Assembly: GCA_003213235.1 (NCBI GenBank)
Contig: QCNJ01000008.1
Coordinates: forward strand, 1 to 64,000
DNA: 64,000 bases
Source: Prochlorococcus sp. AG-424-P18
GTDB lineage: Bacteria; Cyanobacteriota; Cyanobacteriia; PCC-6307; Cyanobiaceae
Direction of reading: 5' to 3'
The notes below the pieces were generated by a model. It was not told where the DNA came from. It worked only from the letters and a program-made list of their open reading frames with translations, and made no database searches. The stretch's first letter is position 1. Every line of letters starts with the position of its first letter. The translations under genes and the position numbers were made by a program. Shown piece by piece: positions 1 to 9,212 of the stretch.

Positions 1-32
1 TCTAAATTTAAAGCAGAATAATTTCAATAAGG

Positions 33-416
33 TTAACATCTATCCGCTCTTAATTTTGCAGCGCCTTTTAAATAAGGGTGCTTTACTGCATAATTTGGTG
101 GCAATAAAACTTGAGCCATTATTCTTATACAAAAATCAACATCATTTGATACGTGCATTTGTTGACAGTCTAAAAAGGCAACTGAATCAAGTCCATTAAA
201 TTTTCTTGCAATTGAAGCGGGGAAACATGCATTTAAATCTTTTGTCGCTGTGAATGTAATGGAAAGTATGTTTGTTTTAATTAGATTGTTTCGTGAAATT
301 AATTCATCAATTAATTCCACTACGGCAACTTCTATTTCCATAACAGAATTCCCAGATGCTGTTGTAGCCCCACGAATAAATGTAATTTTATAATCATCTT
401 TCATTTTTTCATACAT
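33..416 (-). CDS. aroH: Chorismate mutase, AroH type
   Basis: Monofunctional AroH-type chorismate mutase, which converts chorismate to prephenate on the way to phenylalanine and tyrosine. The 127 residues match the family's usual size. Seen: the N-terminal RGATTASGNS stretch typical of AroH, a following EIEVAVVELIDELI helix, and a LNACFPA segment. It starts 6 bases after the stop of sppA on the same strand, so the two are probably co-transcribed. A second in-frame ATG at 404 (MKDDYK) is an equally reasonable start, because the RGATT motif follows it closely. Confidence 0.85.
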   Translation of the reverse strand: MYEKMKDDYKITFIRGATTASGNSVMEIEVAVVELIDELISRNNLIKTNILSITFTATKDLNACFPASIARKFNGLDSVAFLDCQQMHVSNDVDFCIRIMAQVLLPPNYAVKHPYLKGAAKLRADRC

Positions 417-422
417 ATCTAA

Positions 423-1232
423 TTAAGGCTTGTATAACCAAAGTACTCTATTAGATGAGTCAAACTCAAAAAAGATATTATTGATAATTTTCTCAATCAT
501 TCTACTTCCAGGAATTAGTCCAAGTATTTTTTTCTTCTTCTTACCGAATGTTAAGGGCTGAATTTTTGGATCAATATTAACCATTTCTGCAGCTAGCTCC
601 CTTGCAACAAATTCATCTCCAACCTTATCAACAAGACCAAGTTCGAGTGCTTGTGTACCAGTGAAAATTCTTCCATCAGCAAATTTTCTTACTTCCTCAA
701 CAGGCAAATTCCTTCCTTCAGCAACAGCTTCAGTAAATTGTTTATAGCTTTCATCTATAAGTCCTTGGAGTAGACCTCTACCTTCCTCACTTAGAGGTTT
801 ATCTGGAGAAAGTATGTCTTTAAATACACCGCTTTTAACAGTCTCAAATTTAATGCCGATTTTATCTAATAATTCAGATAAATTATTTCCTCTTATAATC
901 ACACCAATAGAACCTGTAATTGTGCCTGGATTAGCAACTATTTTGTCAGATGCAACACCAATGTAAACGCCTCCTGATGCTGAGATGTTCCCAAAACTGG
1001 CAATGACTTTACATCCTTTATCTTTTAGTCTTTTAATAGCAGAGTATATTTCTTGGCTATCTCCAACAGTACCCCCTGGGGAGTCAATTCTCACGATTAA
1101 AGCAGGAAATTCTCTATCCTCAATTTGTTTAAGAGCTTTAAGGACTGAAACTCTTGTTGAACTTGTAATAGGCTCATCAATTACTATACGAGCTATTCTT
1201 TTTTTTGACTTTCGTCTAAAAGGCCAAATCAT
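423..1232 (-). CDS. sppA: Signal peptide peptidase SppA (S49 family)
   Basis: Short-form S49 serine protease (269 aa) that degrades cleaved signal peptides; the family works with a Ser-Lys dyad. Seen: IDSPGG near residue 50, the nucleophile motif SASGG with Ser at about 86, the TGSIGV segment near 107, and SGVFKD near 134-139, which probably supplies the catalytic lysine. No clear N-terminal membrane anchor is present (the protein begins MIWPFRRKSKKR), so it may be peripheral. It lies directly upstream of aroH. Confidence 0.88.
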   Translation of the reverse strand: MIWPFRRKSKKRIARIVIDEPITSSTRVSVLKALKQIEDREFPALIVRIDSPGGTVGDSQEIYSAIKRLKDKGCKVIASFGNISASGGVYIGVASDKIVANPGTITGSIGVIIRGNNLSELLDKIGIKFETVKSGVFKDILSPDKPLSEEGRGLLQGLIDESYKQFTEAVAEGRNLPVEEVRKFADGRIFTGTQALELGLVDKVGDEFVARELAAEMVNIDPKIQPLTFGKKKKKILGLIPGSRMIEKIINNIFFEFDSSNRVLWLYKP

Positions 1233-1284
1233 TCTTTTAAGGTAAATTCATAAAACTACTTTAAAAAGATTATCAGCAGACCTA

Positions 1285-2226
1285 ATGAATTCAATCCTAA
1301 ATTGGTTTTTAATGATACTCCCTTTTGCACTCTGGGGGACTTCAATGGCAGCAATGACTCCTTTAGTATCTAGTGCTGGGCCAGAGTTTGTGGCTTCTTT
1401 AAGATTACTTCCTGCAGGGATTCTTGTTCTAATAACAACATATTTGTTTAAAAGAGATTTAAAAATTTATAAGTGCGATTTGAAGTGGTTTTTTATTTTT
1501 ACGATTGTTGATGCTACTTTTTTTCAATTGTTTTTAACTTATGGTATTGAAAAAACTGGAGCAGGTTTAGGTTCTGTATTAATTGATTCTCAACCACTTT
1601 TGGTAGCTATTTTAGCGAGGGCAATTTTTGGGAATTTAATTAATCCAATAGGATGGTTGGGACTACTTTTTGGCTTGGGAGGAATAGTGTTTTTGGGAGT
1701 TCCACAAGAATATTTAAGGAATTGGTGGTTGATGTCTGACAAGTCCATAAATGATGTTGCGTTTAACTTTGGAGAACTTTGGATGCTTGCAGCTTCTCTA
1801 GCTATGGCATTAGGAACAATTTTAATTAGATTCACTTGTACTAAAAGTGATCCAGTGGCAGTTACGGGTTGGCATATGGTTTTAGGGAGTTTGCCCTTAA
1901 TTATTAAGCACTGCTTACAATCAAATTTCACAATAATTCCAGATTGGTCAATATTTGATTGGGGACTTATGTCATTTGCAAGTATTTTTGGAGGAGCAAT
2001 AGCTTACGGATTATTTTTCTACTTTGCCAATAATAAAGAAATAACTGGATTTAGTACTCTTGCATTTTTAACACCTGTATTTGCTCTTCTCAGTGGAGGT
2101 GTTTGGTTAGATGAAAGACTCACTATAGTGCAGTGGATAGGAGTGGTGTTTGTTCTTATCTCCGTATTTTTTGTAAGCCAGAGAAAGAGTTTATGGGAAA
2201 ATAAATTTTCTGATACTACTATTTAA
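1285..2226 (+). CDS. EamA/DMT-superfamily transporter
   Basis: Integral membrane protein of 313 aa with about ten hydrophobic segments in two EamA-like halves. The second half starts around residue 165, and the end shows the common pattern GVWLDERLTIVQWIGVVFVL. This is the drug/metabolite transporter superfamily; the substrate cannot be read from the sequence. The next gene, a glycosyltransferase, begins 28 bases downstream on the same strand, so co-transcription is likely. Confidence 0.8.
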   Translation: MNSILNWFLMILPFALWGTSMAAMTPLVSSAGPEFVASLRLLPAGILVLITTYLFKRDLKIYKCDLKWFFIFTIVDATFFQLFLTYGIEKTGAGLGSVLIDSQPLLVAILARAIFGNLINPIGWLGLLFGLGGIVFLGVPQEYLRNWWLMSDKSINDVAFNFGELWMLAASLAMALGTILIRFTCTKSDPVAVTGWHMVLGSLPLIIKHCLQSNFTIIPDWSIFDWGLMSFASIFGGAIAYGLFFYFANNKEITGFSTLAFLTPVFALLSGGVWLDERLTIVQWIGVVFVLISVFFVSQRKSLWENKFSDTTI

Positions 2227-2254
2227 TTAGTTTCTTTTTGTAAAAAGTCTAATA

Positions 2255-3331
2255 ATGCGAATAGTATTGATTAGTACTCCAATTGGATTCTTAGGGAGTG
2301 GTAAAGGTGGTGGAGTTGAATTAACTATAAATTCTTTAGTTTCAGGTTTAATTTCTTTGGGACATTCTGTTGAGGTTGTAGCTCCAAAGAATTCTAAGTT
2401 ACATGAAAGTAATGTAAAAGCAAAATTACATTTTGTAGAAGGTGAAGATCAAATTAGTTGGCAGCATCAAAATTATAATTCTCCAGTGAGTATCCCAGAT
2501 AATTCTCTTTTGGCAGGAATGCTTGAAAAGGGATTAGATATTGCTAAAAATGCAGATGTCTTGTTGAACATGGCCTATGATTGGTTGCCTATATGGATGA
2601 CTCTAAATTTAGAGATACCCATTGCGCATATTATTAGTATGGGTTCTGAAAGTTCAGTAATTAGTAATTTAATATCTAAAGTATATGCTAAATATCCAAA
2701 TAATTTTGCTTTTCATTCGAAAATGCAGGCTAATGATTATCCATTCATAAAAAAACCAACAATAATTGGGAATGGGTTTAATTTAGATAATTATATTTTT
2801 CAAGATTCAGTGAAGGGACCATTGGCATGGGTTGGAAGAGTTGCTCCGGAGAAAGGTTTAGAGGATGCAGTATATGTGGCAAATCAACTTGGCGAAAAAT
2901 TAAAAGTTTGGGGATTTATAGAAGATGAGATGTATGCCTCAAAGATAGAAAAATTGTTCCCTCAAGGTGCTGTAGATTGGATGGGTTTTTTATCAACAGA
3001 CGAATTACAAAAAGAACTTGGTAAATGCAGAGGGTTGCTAAATACTCCGAAATGGAATGAGGCATATGGGAACGTTATTGTTGAAGCTTTAGCCTGCGGG
3101 GTGCCAGTTGTGGCTTATAAAAGGGGAGGACCTAGTGAAATTATTCAGCATGGTCAAACAGGTTATCTTGCTGATCCTGACGATAAAAAAAATATGCTTT
3201 CTTATGTCGAGATTATTGAAAAAATAAAGCGTCAGAAATGTAGAGAATGGGTAGAAAAAAATGCCTCCGCAGATATATTTGCTAACAAAGTTGTGAACTG
3301 GCTTAATAAGGTAATGCATGAATATAAATAA
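2255..3331 (+). CDS. Glycosyltransferase family 4 (GT-B fold)
   Basis: GT4-like sugar transferase of 358 aa. Seen: an N-terminal glycine-rich loop (GSGKGGGVE near residue 14), a WVGRVAPEKGLEDA segment opening the C-terminal domain near 190, and the donor-binding EX7E-type stretch EAYGNVIVEALACGVP near 268, followed by GGPSEII and GQTGYL. Expected to be cytoplasmic or membrane-associated, adding a sugar to a surface glycan or lipid. The acceptor is unknown. A membrane glycosyltransferase gene starts 7 bases downstream, suggesting joint work on the cell envelope. Confidence 0.8.
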   Translation: MRIVLISTPIGFLGSGKGGGVELTINSLVSGLISLGHSVEVVAPKNSKLHESNVKAKLHFVEGEDQISWQHQNYNSPVSIPDNSLLAGMLEKGLDIAKNADVLLNMAYDWLPIWMTLNLEIPIAHIISMGSESSVISNLISKVYAKYPNNFAFHSKMQANDYPFIKKPTIIGNGFNLDNYIFQDSVKGPLAWVGRVAPEKGLEDAVYVANQLGEKLKVWGFIEDEMYASKIEKLFPQGAVDWMGFLSTDELQKELGKCRGLLNTPKWNEAYGNVIVEALACGVPVVAYKRGGPSEIIQHGQTGYLADPDDKKNMLSYVEIIEKIKRQKCREWVEKNASADIFANKVVNWLNKVMHEYK

Positions 3332-3337
3332 TATTAA

Positions 3338-5143
3338 ATGATTCTTCTGAACTCAAAAAAAAGGCTTTTAAACGCAGTAATAATTTTAGTTTCTGGGATC
3401 ATTATTTTTATTTTTGGTTTAGGTAATACAGGACTGGTGGACGAAACGCCTCCTTTATTTGCCGCTGCAGCACGGGCAATGAGTGAATCTGGTGACTGGA
3501 TAACTCCAAAGGTCAATGGAATGTTCCGTTTTGATAAGCCTCCACTGATATACTGGCTAATGGGTTTTTTTTACTCATTACCGAAAAACGAGATTTGGGA
3601 TAGTTTCGGGACAATCTCAGCAAGACTTCCTTCAGCTTTGGGATCATTATTTTTAATGTTGATGATTGGAGATACTTTATTTTGTTGGCCACAAAAGGGT
3701 GATAAGCAATTACTAACTCCAATAGTTGCATCATTAGGCTTTGCTCTTTCTCCATTAATAATTATTTGGAGTAGAACTGCCGTTAGCGATGCTCTTTTAA
3801 CTGGAACCTTAGGGATTAGCTTGCTTTTGTTTTGGAGAAGAATGGCAAGTGAAAATGATGACCAATGCATTTCAGCTTGGGTATTTTTAGGTTTTGCAAT
3901 TTTAACTAAGGGACCTGTTGCATTTGTTTTGGCATTATTGACTATTACATCTTTCTTGTTTAGTCAGAAGAATTGGAAAATGTTGCTCTGTAAAATCAAC
4001 CCTAAGAAAGGTTTTTTAATAACAATACTTATAAGTGCTCCATGGTATATTTTAGAACTAATAAAAGAGGGAAAACCTTTTTGGGACAATTTTTTTGGTT
4101 ACCATAATTTTCAAAGATATACCTCGGTCGTAAATAATCATACCGAACCATTCTGGTTTTTTCTTTACATAATGATATTGGCTTCATTACCATTTACTCC
4201 TTTTTTGTATCACGGTATATTCAAGGCCTTTAAGGATTTTTTGAAAAGTTCAAAAGAAAGTTGCAATATCACTGATACCCTTTATACCTATTCTCTATGT
4301 TGGTTAACATCTGTTTTAATCTTCTTTAGTCTTTCTGCAACAAAACTACCAAGCTATTGGCTGCCAGCAATTCCAGCAGCGGCATTATTAATAAGTAATA
4401 GCTTTATAAGCTTAAAAAATATAAACAAAAGTTATTTATATTGCTGGATTTTTAATATTTTAATTTTGTTTGGCTTATCAATAGCATTCTATTTCTCAAA
4501 TATTTGGTTGAGTTCAATTAATGATCCCGAAATGCCTAATCTTGCATCCGAACTTATAAGCTCTGGGATTATTTTCAAAGCTAAATTGTTCTTCTCCTCG
4601 TTTACCCTTCTTGCAATAATTTTATTTTCTTTAAAATCTAGAAATATTCTTCTTTATCTCCAAATTTTACTTTTAATTGGACAATCTTATTTGATGTCGC
4701 CAATTAGAAAATTAGCAGATACTTCAAGGCAATTACCCATAAGGAATATTTCAAAATTAATTTTAGATATTCGCGAGGAAAGGGAAACTTTAGCAATGAT
4801 CGGGATAAGAAAACCTTCATTACATTATTATTCGAGACAAATAGTTTTTTATGAACCAAACACTGAAGAGGGATTAATTAATCTTTCAGAAAGGCTAAAT
4901 ACTGATAGGAGAGAGAATTATGAAGATCAACCCGATTATGAATACAAATCTCTATTGGTCGTGATAGATGAATATTCTACTCGCCGAAAGCAATGGTCAA
5001 AAATTAATCATCAAAAATTGGGCAAATTTGGAATTTATAATTTATGGCGAATTCAAAAAAGTGATTTAAATAATTATTCGAGATTTTTAGTTAAAAGTGG
5101 TTATAAATCTGACTGGAAAAATAGAAAAGTTGAAAAATTTTAA
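3338..5143 (+). CDS. ArnT/PMT-like membrane glycosyltransferase (GT-C)
   Basis: Large polytopic protein (601 aa) like the ArnT/protein-O-mannosyltransferase superfamily, which moves sugars from a polyprenyl-phosphate donor outside the cytoplasmic membrane. Seen: one N-terminal helix, then the acidic first-loop motif VDETPPLFAAAARAM and KPPLIYWL near residues 30-75, many further helices to about residue 450, and a soluble C-terminal tail. It follows a GT4 gene closely. Its end overlaps the convergent gene at 5140 by 4 bases. The acceptor molecule is not evident. Confidence 0.75.
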   Translation: MILLNSKKRLLNAVIILVSGIIIFIFGLGNTGLVDETPPLFAAAARAMSESGDWITPKVNGMFRFDKPPLIYWLMGFFYSLPKNEIWDSFGTISARLPSALGSLFLMLMIGDTLFCWPQKGDKQLLTPIVASLGFALSPLIIIWSRTAVSDALLTGTLGISLLLFWRRMASENDDQCISAWVFLGFAILTKGPVAFVLALLTITSFLFSQKNWKMLLCKINPKKGFLITILISAPWYILELIKEGKPFWDNFFGYHNFQRYTSVVNNHTEPFWFFLYIMILASLPFTPFLYHGIFKAFKDFLKSSKESCNITDTLYTYSLCWLTSVLIFFSLSATKLPSYWLPAIPAAALLISNSFISLKNINKSYLYCWIFNILILFGLSIAFYFSNIWLSSINDPEMPNLASELISSGIIFKAKLFFSSFTLLAIILFSLKSRNILLYLQILLLIGQSYLMSPIRKLADTSRQLPIRNISKLILDIREERETLAMIGIRKPSLHYYSRQIVFYEPNTEEGLINLSERLNTDRRENYEDQPDYEYKSLLVVIDEYSTRRKQWSKINHQKLGKFGIYNLWRIQKSDLNNYSRFLVKSGYKSDWKNRKVEKF

Positions 5144-5391
5144 CAAAGTCTTTTTTTAAGAAGAGCATTTTTTAAATCATCAATACTGCACTTGCTTGGG
5201 ATATCAATTTTATTTAAATCTTCCATTAATTCGAGATCGATGACAGAATCTTCGGCTAAAAAACTAAAAACTTCATTAATGCTTATTCCCATATCTTGAG
5301 CCATCTCTGAGATAAGCCTTAGAGTTTCCCTCCTAACCGAAATCCTTAGATCTAAAGGGATATATTCATTTTCAGGGTTTGCTGACTTCAT
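5140..5391 (-). CDS. Small protein, possible ribbon-helix-helix
   Basis: An 83-aa protein without a firm family match. The beginning, with alternating residues DLRISVRRETLRLISEMAQD and then MGISINEVF, has the strand-helix-helix rhythm of CopG/Arc-like DNA-binding proteins; that is a resemblance, not a proven call. The C-terminal part is acidic, then basic (LLKKRLC). It converges on the ArnT-like gene with a 4-base overlap. No toxin partner is adjacent, so a toxin-antitoxin role is unsupported. Confidence 0.55.
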   Translation of the reverse strand: MKSANPENEYIPLDLRISVRRETLRLISEMAQDMGISINEVFSFLAEDSVIDLELMEDLNKIDIPSKCSIDDLKNALLKKRLC

Positions 5392-5473
5392 AATCTAAAT
5401 CTTAAGACATTATTTAGTTATCAGGATATAATCTTTACAATATTCATTAATCATGCATTTAAAAAGCTTTCAT

Positions 5474-6355
5474 TCAAGTTGTTTGAATAAATAAATCCAT
5501 AAACATTTTTAATAGAGGAATTGTAATTATTGAAATTAAGGTTGTAGTAAAAAGAATTTTTGAAGCTATTTTTTGTTTCACTCCATAAGCCTCTGCCATT
5601 AATATTGTGGATATTGCCGTTGGGGTTGCTGCCTGAAGAATTATTGCGGATGATTGATAGAAGTTAAAATGTAAGAATTTGCAAAATAAAAAAATAATAA
5701 AGGGAAGAATAAATAACTTTAATAAAATTGAATATTTAATTTCTTTATTTAGATCCAAAATTCTCTCATTTTGATTTATGATTATCCCGAGTCTTGTACC
5801 CACAACTATAATTGCTAAAGCAATAACTATTCTTGCAGGAATCCACAGATAATTGCCTAATATTTCATCTATTTGAAAAAGATACGCAAGAAGTACACCA
5901 ATAATCCCTCTTGACGCAGGGCTATTTATTAATGCATTTAATAGTCCTTTGATGTTTAGGATGTTATTGCTGTTGGACTTTTCTTGAAGAAAAAAAGGTC
6001 CAAATATCCAAGCGAAAAGTGTTGTTCCCAAATCAAATCCAATAGTGAAATTTATAGTTGTTGAAGGTAGAAGAGCTAGCGCAATTGGTATTCCAAGAAA
6101 TGATGTATTACCTATTAGGCCTGCTAGCTGCAATGTGTAATTTGGAAGCCTCTTCTTAAATATTGGGATTATATTTATTAAAGTTATTAAAAATCCAATT
6201 ATAGAGAATGCTAAAAATGCACTTTTAATTAGGTTTATATCTATACCTTCTTTTAATAAAAGACCCATTACACTTAGTGGAATGCCAAATCTTATTAGAG
6301 GTCTTGCTATATATCTTGAAATCTTTGGATTCTTTTTTCCTAGAAGAAAACCCAA
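5474..6355 (-). CDS. AEC-family transporter (auxin efflux carrier type)
   Basis: Polytopic membrane protein with about ten hydrophobic segments. Typical AEC features are seen: GLIGNTSFLGIPIALALLP near residue 80 and a late AATPTAISTILMAEAYG segment. Substrates in this family are often organic anions. The listed TTG start cuts into the first membrane helix. The frame is open upstream and reads INTIYSLFINIIPFLILG from an ATT codon at 6403, which restores a normal first helix. No ATG, GTG or TTG occurs in that extension, so the true start may be the unusual ATT. Confidence 0.72.
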   Translation of the reverse strand: MGFLLGKKNPKISRYIARPLIRFGIPLSVMGLLLKEGIDINLIKSAFLAFSIIGFLITLINIIPIFKKRLPNYTLQLAGLIGNTSFLGIPIALALLPSTTINFTIGFDLGTTLFAWIFGPFFLQEKSNSNNILNIKGLLNALINSPASRGIIGVLLAYLFQIDEILGNYLWIPARIVIALAIIVVGTRLGIIINQNERILDLNKEIKYSILLKLFILPFIIFLFCKFLHFNFYQSSAIILQAATPTAISTILMAEAYGVKQKIASKILFTTTLISIITIPLLKMFMDLFIQTT

Positions 6356-6473
6356 GATTAAAAAAGGGATAATATTAATAAAAAGAGAGTAGATGGTATT
6401 AATTAAATATTTATTAAAGTAATATTAACTCGCCGTAGTGCAGTCAAAAAGTTTTTTCTAATTCATTTAGAAA

Positions 6474-6707
6474 TTAAATTATTTTCCAAATTGCTTTTTC
6501 AGGAATTAAAGGAGATTTATATAAATTTTCAGGCTCTCTAGTCAAAACTCTCCATGAAGGAACCCGACAAGTTACGTAAGCAGGACTTTCTATTAAAACT
6601 CCTGGTTTCTCATCAAAAGTACAAGTAAACCCCTCTTTCCAATATCCCCCATCGTTAAGGCTTCCTTTAAACCAAACCCAGCATTTTGAAGTTTTCAAGA
6701 TCAGCAA
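6474..6707 (-). CDS. Hypothetical protein, 77 aa
   Basis: No family recognised. The protein is rich in Trp and aromatic residues (WVWFKG, GGYWKEGFTC, PSWRVLTREPENLY) and has three cysteines, suggesting a small folded domain. The only starts are TTG codons (6707 or 6698), because no in-frame ATG exists. It stands alone between the AEC transporter and the SemiSWEET gene on the same strand. Confidence 0.5.
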   Translation of the reverse strand: MLILKTSKCWVWFKGSLNDGGYWKEGFTCTFDEKPGVLIESPAYVTCRVPSWRVLTREPENLYKSPLIPEKAIWKII

Positions 6708-6782
6708 ACTTTTGTTCTATTTTAATCAAGATTTAATTATTAAATATAAAGTTTATTACTTTTAAAAAAAATTTTACTCAAT

Positions 6783-7040
6783 TTAGTTTTTTGAAAAATA
6801 TATTTTAGAGATTAATATCAATAAATTTAAAATCATAGTGATTAAATTTGCTATCAATATTGGTGTAGATGAAATTTTATAACCGTAAATAATCCAAGAC
6901 AAAACACCGATAATAAACATTATTAATGTTGTCAAAGAAACATCATCTGCCTTTTTTGTTTTTAAAGTTTTTATTAATTGAGGTAGAAATGCTGCTGTTG
7001 TTAAAATCGCTGCAAAATATCCAAATATATCTACATTCAT
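6783..7040 (-). CDS. SemiSWEET-type sugar transporter (PQ-loop/MtN3)
   Basis: An 85-aa protein with three membrane helices forming one triple-helix bundle, as in bacterial SemiSWEETs that dimerise to move sugars. Seen: the PQ-loop motif AFLPQLIKTLKTKKADDVSL in the first helix and loop, then GVLSWIIYG in helix 2 and an Asn-containing third helix (IANLITMILNLLI). Length and layout are normal for the family. A peroxiredoxin-like gene ends 17 bases upstream on the same strand. Confidence 0.85.
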   Translation of the reverse strand: MNVDIFGYFAAILTTAAFLPQLIKTLKTKKADDVSLTTLIMFIIGVLSWIIYGYKISSTPILIANLITMILNLLILISKIYFSKN

Positions 7041-7056
7041 AAAAATATTTTAAAAA

Positions 7057-7785
7057 CTATTCTTTAATTAAATTAGTCAAAAATCCTAATGGATCCCTCA
7101 TATTTGATGAATATCCAAGCACATCGGTTGAAAAAAATTTATAAATAATTTGATTTTTATTATTCAATAGAAAAGAAGCCCCTCTTTGAGAAAGGTATTC
7201 TTCATTAAGAATATAATCACTCCAATTTTTAATTATTTCATTCATATTATTTAATCTAAATGTTGCTAATTCAAATGGTCTCAAATAACCATCCCCGAAA
7301 ACCTTTTTAAAAGAATTACCTGAAAATTTTAAAACATCAATTTTGTCAACTTCTGAATAAATTTGCTTTGCTTTACGGTCGCCAGTATAACCTCTAATAA
7401 CTTCTTTAATAGTTTTAAAGGAATTTATCCCTGATAACATCAAAAGCATATTGATCCAACCGCCTAAACCTATATTTAAGCCTCTAGAGACTTTAAGATC
7501 ATTATGGATTTGATTATCAGCAACAGCTATTAAACTTTCTTCAGGAAAGCCAGTAAATTTACAGAATTTTTGTTTTCCATTTTGGTTACCAATAGCAATG
7601 GCAAAAATATCTAAATTTTTATCTTGATGATTGTCGATAAAATTTTTTAAATTTATTGCATATTCAAAGCTATCAAAATCTCCTAATAAACCAAATAAAA
7701 CAATTAATTTGAACTTTTTCTGCCCATTAAATTTGTATTCATCAATGATTTTATTTAGATTGTTATCAGAAGTTTTACTATTCAT
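7057..7785 (-). CDS. Peroxiredoxin-like (AhpC/TSA superfamily) protein
   Basis: A 242-aa thioredoxin-fold protein of a type common in marine picocyanobacteria. Seen: an early strand (KLIVLFGLLGDFDSFEYA), a strand with IFAIAIGNQNG, a loop CKFTGFPEESLIAVADN, and a late GASFLLNNKNQIIYKF strand pair like the final strands of peroxiredoxins. There is no CXXC, and the usual catalytic position after the first strand has no cysteine. The only cysteine I see is the one in CKFTG, so peroxidase activity is doubtful. Confidence 0.6.
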   Translation of the reverse strand: MNSKTSDNNLNKIIDEYKFNGQKKFKLIVLFGLLGDFDSFEYAINLKNFIDNHQDKNLDIFAIAIGNQNGKQKFCKFTGFPEESLIAVADNQIHNDLKVSRGLNIGLGGWINMLLMLSGINSFKTIKEVIRGYTGDRKAKQIYSEVDKIDVLKFSGNSFKKVFGDGYLRPFELATFRLNNMNEIIKNWSDYILNEEYLSQRGASFLLNNKNQIIYKFFSTDVLGYSSNMRDPLGFLTNLIKE

Positions 7786-7924
7786 GCTTAAAGATTTTTG
7801 AGTAGATTATTTTTAAAAGCTTTTTCTTACCTTTATTAGTATAAAATTTAACTTGAAAAAGTCTTTTTTGGAGAAATTTTTCGTTTGTTTGTTTCTATTA
7901 TTTTAAAGAAAACAATTTAAATTT

Positions 7925-8449
7925 ATGACAGTAGGAATTTATTACGCAACTACAACTGGAAAAACTGAAGATGTCGCAGATCGTCTTCACAACTTTATTC
8001 CTTCAGCAGAATCACCAAAAGATGTATCAGATGTTGATGATCTTTCAGAATTTGAAAATCTTGAAGGTATTATTTGTGGCCTGCCAACTTGGAATACTGG
8101 AGCGGACGAGGAGAGATCTGGAACTTCGTGGGATTCAATATTAGAAGATATAGGCAAACTAAATTTATCAGGAAAAAAAGTAGCAATTTTTGGTTTAGGA
8201 GATTCTTCTACCTATACTGAAAATTATTGTGATGCAATGGAAGAACTTCATAGCTACTTCACAAAAGCAGGCGCTGAAATGGTCGGTTACGTAGATAAAT
8301 CTTCTTATACATTTGATGAATCTAAAAGTGTTATAGGGGAAAGCTTTTGTGGATTACCTCTTGATGAGGATAGTGAATCTGATTTGACCGATTCGCGTCT
8401 TGAGGCATGGGCTTCTCAGCTTAAAGGTGAAATCCCCTCTTTGGCTTAA
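7925..8449 (+). CDS. isiB: Flavodoxin, long-chain
   Basis: A 174-aa flavodoxin. It carries FMN and replaces ferredoxin as an electron carrier from photosystem I, notably under iron limitation. Seen: the phosphate-binding loop YATTTGKTEDVAD near residues 7-19, the GLPTWNTGADE loop near 57, and the GLGDSSTYTENYCDA segment near 100, which contacts the flavin. Length fits the long-chain class. It is divergent from the peroxiredoxin-like gene. An iron-binding transport protein is encoded about 4 kb away. Confidence 0.93.
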   Translation: MTVGIYYATTTGKTEDVADRLHNFIPSAESPKDVSDVDDLSEFENLEGIICGLPTWNTGADEERSGTSWDSILEDIGKLNLSGKKVAIFGLGDSSTYTENYCDAMEELHSYFTKAGAEMVGYVDKSSYTFDESKSVIGESFCGLPLDEDSESDLTDSRLEAWASQLKGEIPSLA

Positions 8450-8553
8450 ATTTTTGACAAAAAACCTAAAAAAATAGTCAATTTAATAAATTAAAACTTT
8501 CTATCCCAATTAGAGATGCCTTTTTGTATGATTGCTTGTAAATCTTAAAAATA

Positions 8554-9207
8554 ATGAAAAATTTAAAAGAACAGAGTTGCAAAGATATTTTTAAAAATGC
8601 TTATGAAAAAAGATATACATGGAATACTGATTTCAAAGGCTATAAAGGCAAGTGTACTTATTTATTTGAAGATAATTCTTATGAGGGTGAGTTCTTATTA
8701 GGTGAAGACTTTAAACCTGAGATTAAAAATATAGATGAAGAAAACATAAAGAAAAGTATTGCTTCTCAATTGTTTGAAGTGTGTATTCACAGGGTAAAAG
8801 GAGAATTTAATTCAGTTCATTCAGAAAATAATTTTAATTTACTTAAAAGTTCTGAAAATGGGGTTGAAATGAATGTTTCTGGGAGAAATGAAGGAGATAA
8901 GTATAGGGTTAAAGATGATTGTATTAATATGGTTTATAGAAAAATTCATGGAACAATTATTGAGATTTTTGTTGAGGAATTTTTTGATACTGGAGTTGGT
9001 TTTCTTAGTAAGAAATATACTAGTCAACAAATTAATCCAAAAACCCTAGAATCAAATTCTCAAAAAATTGAATACAAAGATGAATTTATAAATATAGGTA
9101 AAAAAGATTATTGGATTTTAAATTCGAGATCAATAAAATATTTAAACCAAAATCAAGAAGAAGAAATACAAAAGTTTGTTTTCGAGGATTTAAGTTTATT
9201 GAAATAA
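8554..9207 (+). CDS. DUF3386-like cyanobacterial protein
   Basis: A 217-aa soluble protein resembling the cyanobacterial DUF3386 family, whose function is unknown. Seen: the opening CKDIFKNAYEKRYTWNTDFKGYKG, matching the family's N-terminal 'AYENRYTW' pattern, the middle FEVCIHRVKGEF with the following NGVEMNVSGRNEGDKYRVKDD, and a late FFDTGVGFLSKKYTSQQ. No membrane segments or signal peptide. It follows flavodoxin on the same strand with a gap of about 100 bases. Confidence 0.7.
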   Translation: MKNLKEQSCKDIFKNAYEKRYTWNTDFKGYKGKCTYLFEDNSYEGEFLLGEDFKPEIKNIDEENIKKSIASQLFEVCIHRVKGEFNSVHSENNFNLLKSSENGVEMNVSGRNEGDKYRVKDDCINMVYRKIHGTIIEIFVEEFFDTGVGFLSKKYTSQQINPKTLESNSQKIEYKDEFINIGKKDYWILNSRSIKYLNQNQEEEIQKFVFEDLSLLK

Positions 9208-9212
9208 GTTTT

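Noticed and set aside
985-1245. Open frame on the plus strand opposite sppA
   Set aside because: Lies wholly antisense to a well-supported gene, with no domain pattern; a shadow of its codon use.
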